From Chitinophagaceae bacterium (GTDB taxonomy: Bacteria; Bacteroidota; Bacteroidia; Chitinophagales; Chitinophagaceae), in contig JAEUVD010000033.1 in NCBI GenBank assembly GCA_016787065.1, positions 62,001 to 126,000 of the forward strand: a stretch of DNA of 64,000 nucleotides, in the 5' to 3' direction. Shown one piece after another: positions 27,360 to 35,756 of this stretch. The translations under genes and the position numbers were made by a program. Below the pieces are notes generated by a model. The model was not told the DNA's origin. It did no database searches and saw nothing but the letters and a program-made list of their open reading frames with translations. Numbering within the stretch: position 1 is the first letter of the stretch; each line of letters opens with the position of its first letter.

Positions 27360-27595
27360 TCAATTTGGCATTCGTTGAAAAAGTACCAGTTTAGTATTTT
27401 TATTTTCTTCGCTTATTATAAGTAGATAAGTTCCAAATGTTATTTGCGGTTCAAGTTCTAAAGTATGACCTGTAAAATTTCTTCTAGTCATGTGAACGTT
27501 ACCAATAAAACATAAATACTTATATCTGTATTGTTCAACATGGAATTGAAATTAAGATTGTTACCTTACTTTAAAGGATTTGGATAGCCCCTCGT
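27360..27595 (-). pseudogene. Remnant of a T9SS C-terminal sorting domain
   Basis: Minus-strand reading shows a broken YPNP-type sorting domain. At 27575-27589 the codons give G-Y-P-N-P, followed by L-K and a TAA stop. The same frame then reads G-N-N-L-N-F-N-S-M-L-N-N-T-D-I-S-I-Y-V-L. After a one-base shift comes G-N-V-H-M-T-R-R-N-F, L-E-L-E, F-G-T-Y-L-L-I-I-S and a final V-L-F-Q-R, ending at a TGA (27360-27362). These are the consecutive beta strands of a type A sorting domain. One nonsense codon and one frameshift mean it is dead. The rest of the cargo protein is lost or too decayed to read; weak coding-like sense continues to about 27706. Confidence 0.75.
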
Positions 27596-27951
27596 CTTTC
27601 TCGTTATGCAAAACAAACTGAATATATAGTTTGTTTTGAGGCAACGCATAATTCGAAAATTAGAGTGAAATATCAAAGCCACTTCATGATTTGGTTTGTT
27701 TTCAACTTAAAGATTATAGAATTATCCAAAAATTTATCTATAAATTGAAACAAGCGCAACAACGGCTTGATCAAAAAGTTGATGATAAAAATATCTTCTG
27801 TTTAAAAATAGTAAAACTCATTCAGTTAGTTTTGAAGGTACTTTCAATTTATTTTGTGAAGTACACCTGTTGATTGTTCATCTGGAAATTGTTTGTTTAA
27901 CGGTAGCATATTTTTGAACTCGGAATTTGACTGCAAAGGTCTAATCGCACT
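27596..27951. other. AT-rich gene-free region
   Basis: 356 bases. The first 110 may still be remnant of the decayed protein at 27360-27595, because a minus-strand frame reads on to 27706. A 60-codon plus-strand frame at 27691-27873 has random-looking composition and I do not accept it. No promoter could be assigned to the next gene. Confidence 0.5.
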
Positions 27952-29634
27952 ATGTACCAGTTTATGTTCTATTGGTATGTTTGTGGGCAATCAAATTTTA
28001 TTAATATCTTTATTCAAAATATTTACAGTTTGAAAATTCTCCTCCTCCTTCTTTCTATTCTTTTTTTGATAGATCCAAATCTTAATGCACAACCGAATAT
28101 TACAGATAGTATTTATGTGCAGGAAAAAATTTGCCATGCTAATGAAGTTTCTTTTGCAGATTTGGTGGTTACCAGTACAGGCAGTGCGTTTGGCTTAAGA
28201 GCGATTGTGGAAACGGTAAATTTTACCACGGATTATAAGCTGTATAAAATGAATAGTCAGTTTGATACGCTATGGCATGTGCGCTATGGCGGAAGTCAAG
28301 ATGATTATATAAGAAGCATAGATGTGCTAAGTGATGGCAACTTATTATTAGTTGGTGAAACCAATAGCATTGATGGTACGCTGCAAGGGGTAGGACATGC
28401 TGGAGTAGCTAATGAATTATGGGTGATGATTGTAGATACTACAGGAACCATATTGCATCAATATGCAACAGGAGGGAATGGCAGCACTGTTCCATACGCA
28501 GTGCAAATAGCGGCTACCGGAGATATCTATATTGGGGGGAGCACCATGGCAGATAACAATGATTTTATGCATACAATTGGTGGTGGACTAGACTGTTTTT
28601 TAGCCAAACTAAGCTCTACTCTTCAAAAAAAATGGATAAAGTGTTGGTATGGTAATGATGTTGATCTTATTCAAGGTGTGGACGGAGGTTTAACGGCTAA
28701 CGAATTAGTTCTTTCTATAGGTACTTTTAGTACCGACAGTTTGTTGGGTAGTAATGGAAGTAAGGGCTCAGCTGATGGTTTATTAATGGTAATAGACACC
28801 GCAGGCAATGAACTCTGGAGCAGACGATATGGAGGTAGTTCTGGAGATCAATTAAACAAGACCTTTACGGACACTGTTAATAAAGTTTACTATTCCGTAG
28901 GGACTCTATTGTCCATAGATGGTGACATAACCTATAAAACTGGTGATAGTCTGTGGAATGATTATGATGGAAATATTTGGGTAACAAAAGTTGATAGTTT
29001 AGGGAATGTATTGTACTCCAAAGGATATGGCACAAGGCATGATAGTACAAATAATAATTTGAATAACGATCTCAATTATAAAGATGCCATTTTTTACAAT
29101 AATGACATTTATGTGCTTACTTATACTTATGGTGGAGGAGGTGATTTGCCCTATAATTACGATGGGTTGGCCTATGATACTTGGATAGCGAAGATAGATA
29201 CACAATGTAATTTAAGAGGTAAGATGTTAATTGGCACTTTAAAGGATGACTACCCCAATTGTTTTTTTTATAAAGATAAAATGCCCTACATACATGGTTA
29301 CTCAGGTAATCCTGCGAATAGTTTACCCAATTGGTTTAGTTGCGATACAGCTGCCAACTTCAGATACGTGTTAGGTATTAGTGATGCACCATTAAACTTA
29401 CCTAATCCTCCTGAGGAGGAAACAGAGACCTTGATAGTTTATCCAAATCCGACTAATTCAAAATTGCTTATCAAGACAGTACTTGAGTATAATATGAGCG
29501 AGAAAAGACTATATGATAGTGTAGGAAATTTAAGAATTAGCACCAAGAGTAATGCCATCGATGTATCCGGTTTGCCAAGAGGGGTTTACTATTTAAAATG
29601 TGGTGACCTAACCAGGAAGGTAGTATTGAATTAA
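27952..29634 (+). CDS. T9SS-secreted protein with beta-propeller-like repeats
   Basis: 560 residues from the first ATG. The signal peptide proper (LKILLLLLSILFLIDPNLNAQ) begins at residue 27, so a TTG at 28030 is an alternative start. The body consists of repeats of about 55-60 residues marked by Y-G-G-S-x-x-D and G-x-x-x-x-V-G-x-T/S, e.g. R-Y-G-G-S-Q-D-D-Y-I, R-Y-G-G-S-S-G-D-Q, as in extracellular propeller proteins. The last 75 residues are a T9SS type A sorting domain: L-I-V-Y-P-N-P-T-N-S, then L-P-R-G-V-Y-Y-L-K-C and the end R-K-V-V-L-N. The product is exported across the outer membrane and probably attached to the surface. A small secreted protein follows 38 bases on, likely in one operon. 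Function unknown. Confidence 0.82.
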   Translation: MYQFMFYWYVCGQSNFINIFIQNIYSLKILLLLLSILFLIDPNLNAQPNITDSIYVQEKICHANEVSFADLVVTSTGSAFGLRAIVETVNFTTDYKLYKMNSQFDTLWHVRYGGSQDDYIRSIDVLSDGNLLLVGETNSIDGTLQGVGHAGVANELWVMIVDTTGTILHQYATGGNGSTVPYAVQIAATGDIYIGGSTMADNNDFMHTIGGGLDCFLAKLSSTLQKKWIKCWYGNDVDLIQGVDGGLTANELVLSIGTFSTDSLLGSNGSKGSADGLLMVIDTAGNELWSRRYGGSSGDQLNKTFTDTVNKVYYSVGTLLSIDGDITYKTGDSLWNDYDGNIWVTKVDSLGNVLYSKGYGTRHDSTNNNLNNDLNYKDAIFYNNDIYVLTYTYGGGGDLPYNYDGLAYDTWIAKIDTQCNLRGKMLIGTLKDDYPNCFFYKDKMPYIHGYSGNPANSLPNWFSCDTAANFRYVLGISDAPLNLPNPPEEETETLIVYPNPTNSKLLIKTVLEYNMSEKRLYDSVGNLRISTKSNAIDVSGLPRGVYYLKCGDLTRKVVLN

Positions 29635-29672
29635 ATAGATCAATAATTTTTTAAACAAATAAATATTAAAAC

Positions 29673-29882
29673 ATGAGAAAAATGTATTACAGCTTGCTAC
29701 TGATGACTTTAAGCATCGTAGTCCTTAGTCAACCCGACAGTAGTAACATAAGACAGATGCTACAAGGAATTGAAAATAGCAATGACCCGGGTAAGTTTTA
29801 TTTGGAAAGGATGAATTATTTGGGGACATTCCGAATTGATAACCGTGAAGGTTTCAAAGTAAAGATGAAAAATATTCGGTAA
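29673..29882 (+). CDS. Small secreted protein, unknown
   Basis: 69 residues. A signal peptide (MRKMYYSLLLMTLSIVVLS) leaves a mature peptide of about 50 polar residues. I recognise no family. It lies 38 bases after a T9SS cargo gene and just before a terminator, on the same strand, which supports it being the last gene of that operon. An A-rich stretch precedes the ATG, as is usual in this phylum. Confidence 0.55.
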   Translation: MRKMYYSLLLMTLSIVVLSQPDSSNIRQMLQGIENSNDPGKFYLERMNYLGTFRIDNREGFKVKMKNIR

Positions 29883-29931
29883 TCAGGCAATAAGTATTGA
29901 ATGTGTTTCGCAATTAAAATTTTTAAACAAA

Positions 29932-29960
29932 AAAACGGCACTGATAAACAATGCCGTTTT
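29932..29960. terminator. Bidirectional intrinsic terminator
   Basis: AAAACGGCA with TGCCGTTTT around an 11-base loop. It lies between convergent genes (29673-29882 plus, 29979-31982 minus). Confidence 0.8.
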
Positions 29961-29978
29961 CTATTTCGAAAGAACTTT

Positions 29979-31982
29979 CTATAGTTTGTTGAATGGAATC
30001 GTATGATGTTTACCATTCAAATTAACTACTACTAAATAGCTACCGGAAGCTAAAGCTGCGGTTCGAATGGGAATGATATTAACACCATTTGAAATGGTTT
30101 GCTTACTAGTTAACACAACCTTTCCATTCAAATCAATTACTTGAATTGAACCATTACCATATTCGTTCGCATTGATCTGAAGATTCATTTGATCGCCCGC
30201 CGGATTCGGATATACTTGTAAGATGCTCGGTTCAATTACTTGATTTGTTACACCAACCACATATCCATTAACGATGGCAGCATCAATGGTTGTTGAACTT
30301 CCATTTTCAATTTTTCCATCAGGAGCAATCAACATACCAACAATATGAATTTTGTTTTTATTGTATGAACTAATGTTAAACGTGAAATTATGAATATAAG
30401 TATTACCCGAATTAATTGGAGCTTGGAACGCATTCGATAAACCATCAAAACTTGGAGCAATTTTACGCGCCACATGATCGTATTGCATTTGCGAAGCCGG
30501 AACCGGATTCGATAACGTTTCAAAGCCTCCCATTACACCATTGGCACCTCCCGAATAATAATTCGCTTGCGCATAGCCGCTAGCAGTGCTTTTCACACTG
30601 TCTTCAACAATAACACATGCAATACGATAGTTGCCGGTAACATTGGAATTAAAGGTTGTACTTAAAGATACATCCAATTGTCCGTTAGAAGAATTATACT
30701 GAGCACCGTTCTTTATTTTACCAACCGGAGTTAATTGAATACGGGTAATAAAATCTGAAAGGGTTTGAGAAGGATCTATATCTGTTAAACGATCTACTAA
30801 CATACTCGGATAGCCTCCAATTTTAGTTCCAATTCCTGTATCATAAATACTGTCTACCATCGGGTCACCATTGTGTACAGCAATTCCCTGAAAGAAGCCA
30901 TCATATTTATCTTCCATATTCTTGAGTGCAACGGCACCACGAGGGCACCAGCCACACCAAGTTCCTGTTGCCTCTTCGCCGATAACTAATTTATCTTGTC
31001 CGGCGAGTACAGGGGTTAACGTAAACGTCTTACTATCATCGGTGGCATCACCATCACTCAGACTTCCATTTACATCCGCTACGGAAGCGGTTATCGTATT
31101 CAATCCATTTACTAAGTTAAAACTATTCGTAAGTACAGCGGTATACGCTGCTCCGCTTGCAATATTTAGACCGGTGAAATTCTGATTGCTATTGGTTCCG
31201 TTAATGGTCATGTTTAATTGAAAACTTGTAATCGGCGTGGTACCTAAATTACGAACAATTACATCGGGTCTGCGTGTTTGGGTTACAATACCATTTTCGC
31301 AATACAAATAGCTTAAAGCACCATTTACAGAAGGCATAGTGTACGGTGTATGATTAAAGGAAACATCATCTACATAAAATGCATCCGTTGTTCCAGTGGC
31401 AAAATAGTCGATGGAAGCAATACTAAAATCAGCACACTGAAATGTACCTTTAGAAGTACCGTCTAAAAATAATTCCCAGGTGTTAGTATTCAAATTCGCT
31501 TCGAATCTAAATTCAAACCAAGCATTTTGGGTATAGGTTGTAGCTAATGCTAACGCCTTCGAATTGAAAACTTCTAATGAACCATCCGGGTTCATAAACA
31601 CACTGAGTGTATATAATTGTCCGTTAGTATTAGTTCCTTGTACATTAAAGTAACCGCCCTTACCGGCCAAGGTTTTAAACCAGGTAGTGAATGTAAAGTT
31701 GCCGGTTGTAAACGGTCCACCAAAAGGAAGCACGATATCTGCCGGTCCACCGCTTGCTGAAGTTGAAGTAAAATATAACGAGTTGGTTCCGCTATGCGCA
31801 CTCGTATTGGTTACGTTTAAATCATCCGTTCCACCCTGAACACCGCTCCAGGTAGTCCATACCGGCGACTGGGGGCCAAGTGGTTGGTTTACAGTATACG
31901 AATCAAAATTGTCGGTAAACCCAAACGAAGGCAGGGCATAACTTGCCATGAAGGCAGTAATGAGTAAAAGTAATTTTTTCAT
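29979..31982 (-). CDS. T9SS-secreted Omp28-like protein with thioredoxin-type CGWC motif
   Basis: 667 residues. Signal peptide (MKKLLLLITAFMASYALP); an N-terminal lectin-like beta domain (about 20-215); a CARDB-like stretch (225-320); then an Omp28-type region with E-E-A-T-G-T-W-C-G-W-C-P-R-G near 340, where the C-x-x-C site sits at the start of a helix as in thioredoxin folds, followed by G-G-Y-P-S-M-L. It ends with a T9SS type A domain: L-Q-V-Y-P-N-P-A-G-D and G-S-Y-L-V-V-V. The redox motif may act on other exported proteins or stabilise them outside the cell; that is inference. It stands as a single gene between convergent and divergent neighbours. Confidence 0.83.
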   Translation of the reverse strand: MKKLLLLITAFMASYALPSFGFTDNFDSYTVNQPLGPQSPVWTTWSGVQGGTDDLNVTNTSAHSGTNSLYFTSTSASGGPADIVLPFGGPFTTGNFTFTTWFKTLAGKGGYFNVQGTNTNGQLYTLSVFMNPDGSLEVFNSKALALATTYTQNAWFEFRFEANLNTNTWELFLDGTSKGTFQCADFSIASIDYFATGTTDAFYVDDVSFNHTPYTMPSVNGALSYLYCENGIVTQTRRPDVIVRNLGTTPITSFQLNMTINGTNSNQNFTGLNIASGAAYTAVLTNSFNLVNGLNTITASVADVNGSLSDGDATDDSKTFTLTPVLAGQDKLVIGEEATGTWCGWCPRGAVALKNMEDKYDGFFQGIAVHNGDPMVDSIYDTGIGTKIGGYPSMLVDRLTDIDPSQTLSDFITRIQLTPVGKIKNGAQYNSSNGQLDVSLSTTFNSNVTGNYRIACVIVEDSVKSTASGYAQANYYSGGANGVMGGFETLSNPVPASQMQYDHVARKIAPSFDGLSNAFQAPINSGNTYIHNFTFNISSYNKNKIHIVGMLIAPDGKIENGSSTTIDAAIVNGYVVGVTNQVIEPSILQVYPNPAGDQMNLQINANEYGNGSIQVIDLNGKVVLTSKQTISNGVNIIPIRTAALASGSYLVVVNLNGKHHTIPFNKL

Positions 31983-32158
31983 GTGTGTGTATTCTAAACA
32001 TTAAAAATAGAAATTTTTCCGACCAAAACAGCCATTACTATGAATAATTGATAAATGCCGAAAATTAAGAGATGAATCTATAAGCTGGTGAATGGCGTGT
32101 GCTTGAATTTTTATACGTTCTATATAACCGAATTGTAGTCTTTTTATCCAACACGCCG

Positions 32159-32166
32159 TACTTTCG
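32159..32166 (+). promoter_or_regulatory. -7 element of rimO, 7 bases from ATG
   Basis: TACTTTCG, one base from TAnnTTTG, then seven bases to the ATG at 32174. The -33 side is only T-rich. Confidence 0.5.
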
Positions 32167-32173
32167 CAACCGC

Positions 32174-33481
32174 ATGAAATCAAAAAAATTACACCGCGAT
32201 GTGGTTAATATTACAACCTTGGGTTGTAGTAAGAATCTGGTTGATAGTGAAGTGCTGAGTGGTCAGCTTGCCGCAAACGGTATCGAAGTTAAACACGAAA
32301 GTGAAAAACCCGATTACACCATATCCATTATTAACACTTGTGGTTTTATTGATAAGGCAAAAGAAGAAAGTATTAATACCATTTTGGAACATGTGGCGCT
32401 GAAAGAAGATGGTTTGTTAGAGAAGGTATATGTAACAGGTTGTTTAAGTGAACGTTATAAGGGCGATTTGGAATCGGAAATTCCTGGTGTGGATGCCTGG
32501 TTTGGAACTATGGAATTACCCAATATTCTGAAAGCATTCGAAGCCGATTATAAAAGTGAATTGGTAGGCGAACGTATGTTGAGTACACCTTCGCATTATG
32601 CTTATTTAAAAATTTCTGAAGGGTGCAATCGAACTTGTTCATTTTGTGCTATTCCATTAATGCGTGGAAAACATGTTTCGAAAACCATTGAACAGATTAT
32701 TCAAGAAGCAGAAAATTTAGTGAAGAAAGGGGTAAAGGAAATTATGCTGATTGCTCAGGAATTAACGTATTATGGTTTAGATATTTACAAAGAACGAAAA
32801 TTAGCTGCGCTTCTCGAACAATTATCGGACGTGAAAGGAATTGAATGGATACGATTGCATTATGCCTACCCACATAAATTTCCTATGGACGTGCTCGAGG
32901 TTATGAAACGTAAACCTAACATTTGTAACTATTTGGATATGCCGTTACAGCATGCGTCGGATAACATGCTCGCGGCTATGAAACGACAAATTACGAAAAC
33001 AGAGATGAAGCAACTCATTGCCGATATCCGAACAACTATCCCGGATATTTGCTTACGAACAACGCTGATTGTTGGATTCCCAGGAGAAACAGAAGCAGAT
33101 ATTCAAGAGCTAAAAGATTTTTTAGAAGAGATGCGTTTTGATCGTGTAGGCGTATTTACGTATTCTCATGAAGAAGATACTTCCGCTTTCGCATTGGAAG
33201 ATACCCTTTCAGACGAAGTGAAGGAGGAACGTGCTCAGGAAATAATGGCTGTGCAACAGGATATTTCGTTAGAAAAGAATCAAGCGAAAGTCGGACAAAT
33301 CATGAAGGTAATTATTGATAAACGCGAAGCCGGACGCTATCTTGGTCGTACGGAATTTGATAGCGTGGAAGTTGACAATGAAGTTATTATTTCAACCAAA
33401 AAGAAATTGCAACCGGGTGATTTTGTTATGGTGAAAATTACAAAGGCGTTCGATTATGATTTGGAAGGGGAATTGTTATAG
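32174..33481 (+). CDS. rimO: Ribosomal protein S12 methylthiotransferase RimO
   Basis: 435 residues from the ATG at 32174 (M-K-S-K-K-L-H-R-D); the frame continues upstream but across the promoter. RimO adds a methylthio group to an aspartate of ribosomal protein S12, using two 4Fe-4S clusters. The N-terminal UPF0004 domain has the first cluster cysteines (T-L-G-C-S-K-N, N-T-C-G-F, V-T-G-C-L-S). The radical SAM site is C-N-R-T-C-S-F-C near 150. The C-terminal TRAM domain ends in F-D-Y-D-L-E-G-E-L. L-G-C-S-K-N-x-V-D-S-E is the RimO form rather than the MiaB form. Confidence 0.96.
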   Translation: MKSKKLHRDVVNITTLGCSKNLVDSEVLSGQLAANGIEVKHESEKPDYTISIINTCGFIDKAKEESINTILEHVALKEDGLLEKVYVTGCLSERYKGDLESEIPGVDAWFGTMELPNILKAFEADYKSELVGERMLSTPSHYAYLKISEGCNRTCSFCAIPLMRGKHVSKTIEQIIQEAENLVKKGVKEIMLIAQELTYYGLDIYKERKLAALLEQLSDVKGIEWIRLHYAYPHKFPMDVLEVMKRKPNICNYLDMPLQHASDNMLAAMKRQITKTEMKQLIADIRTTIPDICLRTTLIVGFPGETEADIQELKDFLEEMRFDRVGVFTYSHEEDTSAFALEDTLSDEVKEERAQEIMAVQQDISLEKNQAKVGQIMKVIIDKREAGRYLGRTEFDSVEVDNEVIISTKKKLQPGDFVMVKITKAFDYDLEGELL

Positions 33482-33482
33482 A

Positions 33483-33566
33483 ACAATGAACAATGAACAA
33501 TGAATAATGAATAATGAATAATGAACAATGAATAATGAATAATGAACAATGAATAATGATCAATGA
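33483..33566. repeat. Heptanucleotide tandem repeat, 12 copies
   Basis: Twelve head-to-tail 7-mers of the form A[C/T]AATGA (five ACAATGA, six ATAATGA, one final TCAATGA), starting two bases after the rimO stop. The unit length is not a multiple of three. No gene is carried through it; the next gene starts at 33612. Confidence 0.9.
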
Positions 33567-33611
33567 ATGATAGGTAATGAATAGGTTAGAATTAATACGG
33601 AGCACATTACT

Positions 33612-33866
33612 ATGAATCGATTTATACTACATCATGTAAAACACTTTGAAATGCTGGGTGTTATCATGCGCATCATTAGCTTCTCTTTAGTAAGTTGGTT
33701 GGGCAAGGATAGTCCTTTTATGTTTGTTTGGATATTTAACACGCTCGATGCCATTCTTCTTTCTTGGTGTGCCGTGCTTAAAAAAGATAGGGCCTATACA
33801 CTACTCAATGTATTTTGGATATTCGTTGGACTTGTTGGTATTGCTCGTGCCATGAATTGGCTATAA
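33612..33866 (+). CDS. Small membrane protein, unknown
   Basis: 84 residues with two or three hydrophobic helices (V-I-M-R-I-I-S-F-S-L-V-S-W-L; F-M-F-V-W-I-F-N-T; L-L-N-V-F-W-I-F-V-G-L-V-G-I). The pattern F-x-W-x-x-N-T-x-D-A-x-x-L-S-W resembles small conserved membrane proteins of the CBU_0592-like kind, but I am not certain of the family. It follows the heptanucleotide repeat, and its stop codon overlaps the -7 element of the ABC ATPase gene 12 bases downstream. Confidence 0.6.
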   Translation: MNRFILHHVKHFEMLGVIMRIISFSLVSWLGKDSPFMFVWIFNTLDAILLSWCAVLKKDRAYTLLNVFWIFVGLVGIARAMNWL

Positions 33867-33871
33867 CTTTA
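33864..33871 (+). promoter_or_regulatory. -7 element of the ABC ATPase gene, 7 bases from ATG
   Basis: TAACTTTA overlapping the previous stop codon, with TTG at 33841-33843 twenty bases upstream; ATG at 33879. Confidence 0.4.
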
Positions 33872-33878
33872 CTGCCTT

Positions 33879-34637
33879 ATGAAGAAGATGATTCAGGTAA
33901 CTAACCTGGTTAAAAAATATGGTGATTTCACAGCTGTTGATCAAATCAGTTTTGATGTTTTTGAAAATGAAATCTTTGGCTTGCTCGGTCCGAATGGCGC
34001 CGGTAAAACTTCCACACTCGAAATAATTGAAACTCTTCGGATAAAAACTTCCGGTGAAGTATTTGTAGATGGAATGAATATCGATACACATCAGAACGAA
34101 ATAAAGAAAATTATTGGTGTTCAACTTCAAGCTGCCGGATATTATCCGAATTTAAGTCTTCGTCAGTTACTCGATGTTTTTGCTGGATTATATAATATAA
34201 CCATCGACAATAATCAGATTTTGAATAGTGTGAATTTACTCGATAAAGCGAAGAGTAAATATAAAGACTTAAGTGGCGGACAAAAACAACGTTTCTCCAT
34301 TGCAACAACCTTGATTAATAAACCCAAAATAATTTTTCTGGATGAACCTACTACCGGTTTAGATCCTCAGGCGCGCAGAAACTTATGGGATTTAATTCGT
34401 AACCTGAAATCAACAGGAACAACGGTGGTTATTACTACACATTATATGGATGAGGCGGAAGAATTATGCGATCGTATTGCTATTGTAGATTCAGGAAGAA
34501 TTGTAAAACTCGATACACCAGATAACCTCATAGATGATTTAGTGGCCTCGGGTTTTGAACGTAAAAAACAAGTGAAACTCGCAAACCTGGAAGATGTTTT
34601 TCTTCATCTTACCGGTAAAGAGCTACGAGAGGAATAG
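33879..34637 (+). CDS. ABC transporter ATP-binding protein
   Basis: 252 residues. Complete nucleotide-binding subunit: Walker A G-P-N-G-A-G-K-T near 40, Q loop, signature L-S-G-G-Q-K-Q-R near 137, Walker B I-I-F-L-D-E-P near 157, D loop T-G-L-D, and switch histidine in T-T-H-Y-M-D-E-A. The sequence is of the class that drives ABC-2 type exporters (DrrA/CcmA-like). No permease gene adjoins it: upstream is an 84-residue membrane protein and downstream a radical SAM gene. The permease must be encoded elsewhere, or the small membrane protein assists. Substrate unknown. Confidence 0.93.
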   Translation: MKKMIQVTNLVKKYGDFTAVDQISFDVFENEIFGLLGPNGAGKTSTLEIIETLRIKTSGEVFVDGMNIDTHQNEIKKIIGVQLQAAGYYPNLSLRQLLDVFAGLYNITIDNNQILNSVNLLDKAKSKYKDLSGGQKQRFSIATTLINKPKIIFLDEPTTGLDPQARRNLWDLIRNLKSTGTTVVITTHYMDEAEELCDRIAIVDSGRIVKLDTPDNLIDDLVASGFERKKQVKLANLEDVFLHLTGKELREE

Positions 34638-34660
34638 TTGAGAAATCGGCTTGAATTCTA

Positions 34661-34690
34661 TTTGCAAATAAGATAATCCATTTACTTTCG
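34661..34690 (+). promoter_or_regulatory. Promoter of the radical SAM gene, 4 bases from GTG
   Basis: TTTG (34661-34664), 18 bases, then TACTTTCG (34683-34690). The GTG at 34695 follows after four bases. This is the best-formed -33/-7 pair in the window, and it argues for the GTG start. Confidence 0.6.
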
Positions 34691-34694
34691 CTTG

Positions 34695-35723
34695 GTGCCG
34701 AAAATTAATCGCAACGACGCGCTGAACTTTATTTCAAAACTTAGCTTCCGACGAATCTGGAATGGCGTTAAAGTGATGAGTAGTTTCTACATTACAAAGT
34801 ACTTGCAGAAGCCTGTTCAATGGGGCTTGCCTTTTTCAATTTCTTTTGAACCAACCACGTCGTGCAATCTGCGTTGCCCGGAATGTCCGAGCGGATTACG
34901 CGCCTTTACACGCCCGATTGGCATGTTGAATAAGGATTTCTTTAGAAAAACCATCGATGAACTTCATCGTGATATGCTCTATCTCATTTTTTATTTTCAA
35001 GGAGAACCCTATCTCAATCCCGATTTTTTGGAGATGGTGAAGTATGCTTCGGATAAGAAAATTTATACGGCTACAAGCACCAATGCACATTACTTAAATG
35101 ATCAGAATGCTCGTAAAACAGTAGAGAGTGGTTTAGATCGATTAATTATCTCGATTGATGGTACAACGCAAGATGTGTATCAACAATACCGCGTGGGTGG
35201 TAATTTAGAAAAGGTGTTAGAAGGTGCTCGAAATATAGTAAAATGGAAAAAGGAATTAAAGTCGACTAAACCTTTTGTGTTCTTTCAATTTTTAGTGGTG
35301 AAACCCAATGAACATCAAATGGAAGATGTGGTAAAATTAGCCAAGGAAATTGGGGTGGATGATGTTCGGTTTAAAACAGCACAAATTTATGATTTCAAAC
35401 AAGGAAATCCGCTTATACCTAGTATAGATGCCTTTTCCAGATATAAAAAGCAAGCCGATGGCACCTACACCATTAAAAACAGTTTAGATAATCACTGTTG
35501 GAAACTTTGGCATGCTTGCGTAATTAGTTGGGATGGATTGGTTGTGCCCTGTTGCTTCGATAAAGATGCTGATTACCGCTTGGGAGATTTAAAGCAAAAT
35601 GACTTTAAAACAATCTGGCATAGTCATACCTATAAACAGTTTAGGAGTAAATTAATTCAAGGTAGAAAACATATCGACATTTGTGCGAACTGCAGTGAAG
35701 GTACTCGCGTTTGGGGCGAGTAA
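34695..35723 (+). CDS. Radical SAM protein with SPASM domain
   Basis: 342 residues. The start is GTG at 34695 (V-P-K-I-N-R), chosen because a -7 element ends four bases before it and the first ATG lies 27 codons inside. The radical SAM site is C-N-L-R-C-P-E-C near 55, and the SAM-binding region contains Y-F-Q-G-E-P-Y-L-N. The C-terminal SPASM part carries the extra cluster ligands: H-C-W-K-L-W-H-A-C, V-V-P-C-C-F-D and D-I-C-A-N-C. SPASM enzymes modify peptides or proteins, or act on carbohydrates; no precursor peptide gene is visible beside it, so the substrate is unknown. Similar single-gene proteins are common in this phylum. Confidence 0.88.
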   Translation: MPKINRNDALNFISKLSFRRIWNGVKVMSSFYITKYLQKPVQWGLPFSISFEPTTSCNLRCPECPSGLRAFTRPIGMLNKDFFRKTIDELHRDMLYLIFYFQGEPYLNPDFLEMVKYASDKKIYTATSTNAHYLNDQNARKTVESGLDRLIISIDGTTQDVYQQYRVGGNLEKVLEGARNIVKWKKELKSTKPFVFFQFLVVKPNEHQMEDVVKLAKEIGVDDVRFKTAQIYDFKQGNPLIPSIDAFSRYKKQADGTYTIKNSLDNHCWKLWHACVISWDGLVVPCCFDKDADYRLGDLKQNDFKTIWHSHTYKQFRSKLIQGRKHIDICANCSEGTRVWGE

Positions 35724-35756
35724 GCCGCCAGTAACATTCGCGCACGACGGTTTATT

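Noticed and set aside
27596..27706. Minus-strand sense reading with L-Y-I-Q-F-V-L-H-N-E-K-D-E next to the decayed sorting domain
   Set aside because: It is in another frame than the YPNP core and could be chance in AT-rich DNA. I limited the pseudogene to 27360-27595.
35724..35756. Terminator between the convergent radical SAM and leuS genes
   Set aside because: Only six complementary bases (AAGCCG / CGGTTT) with a long loop; too weak to call.
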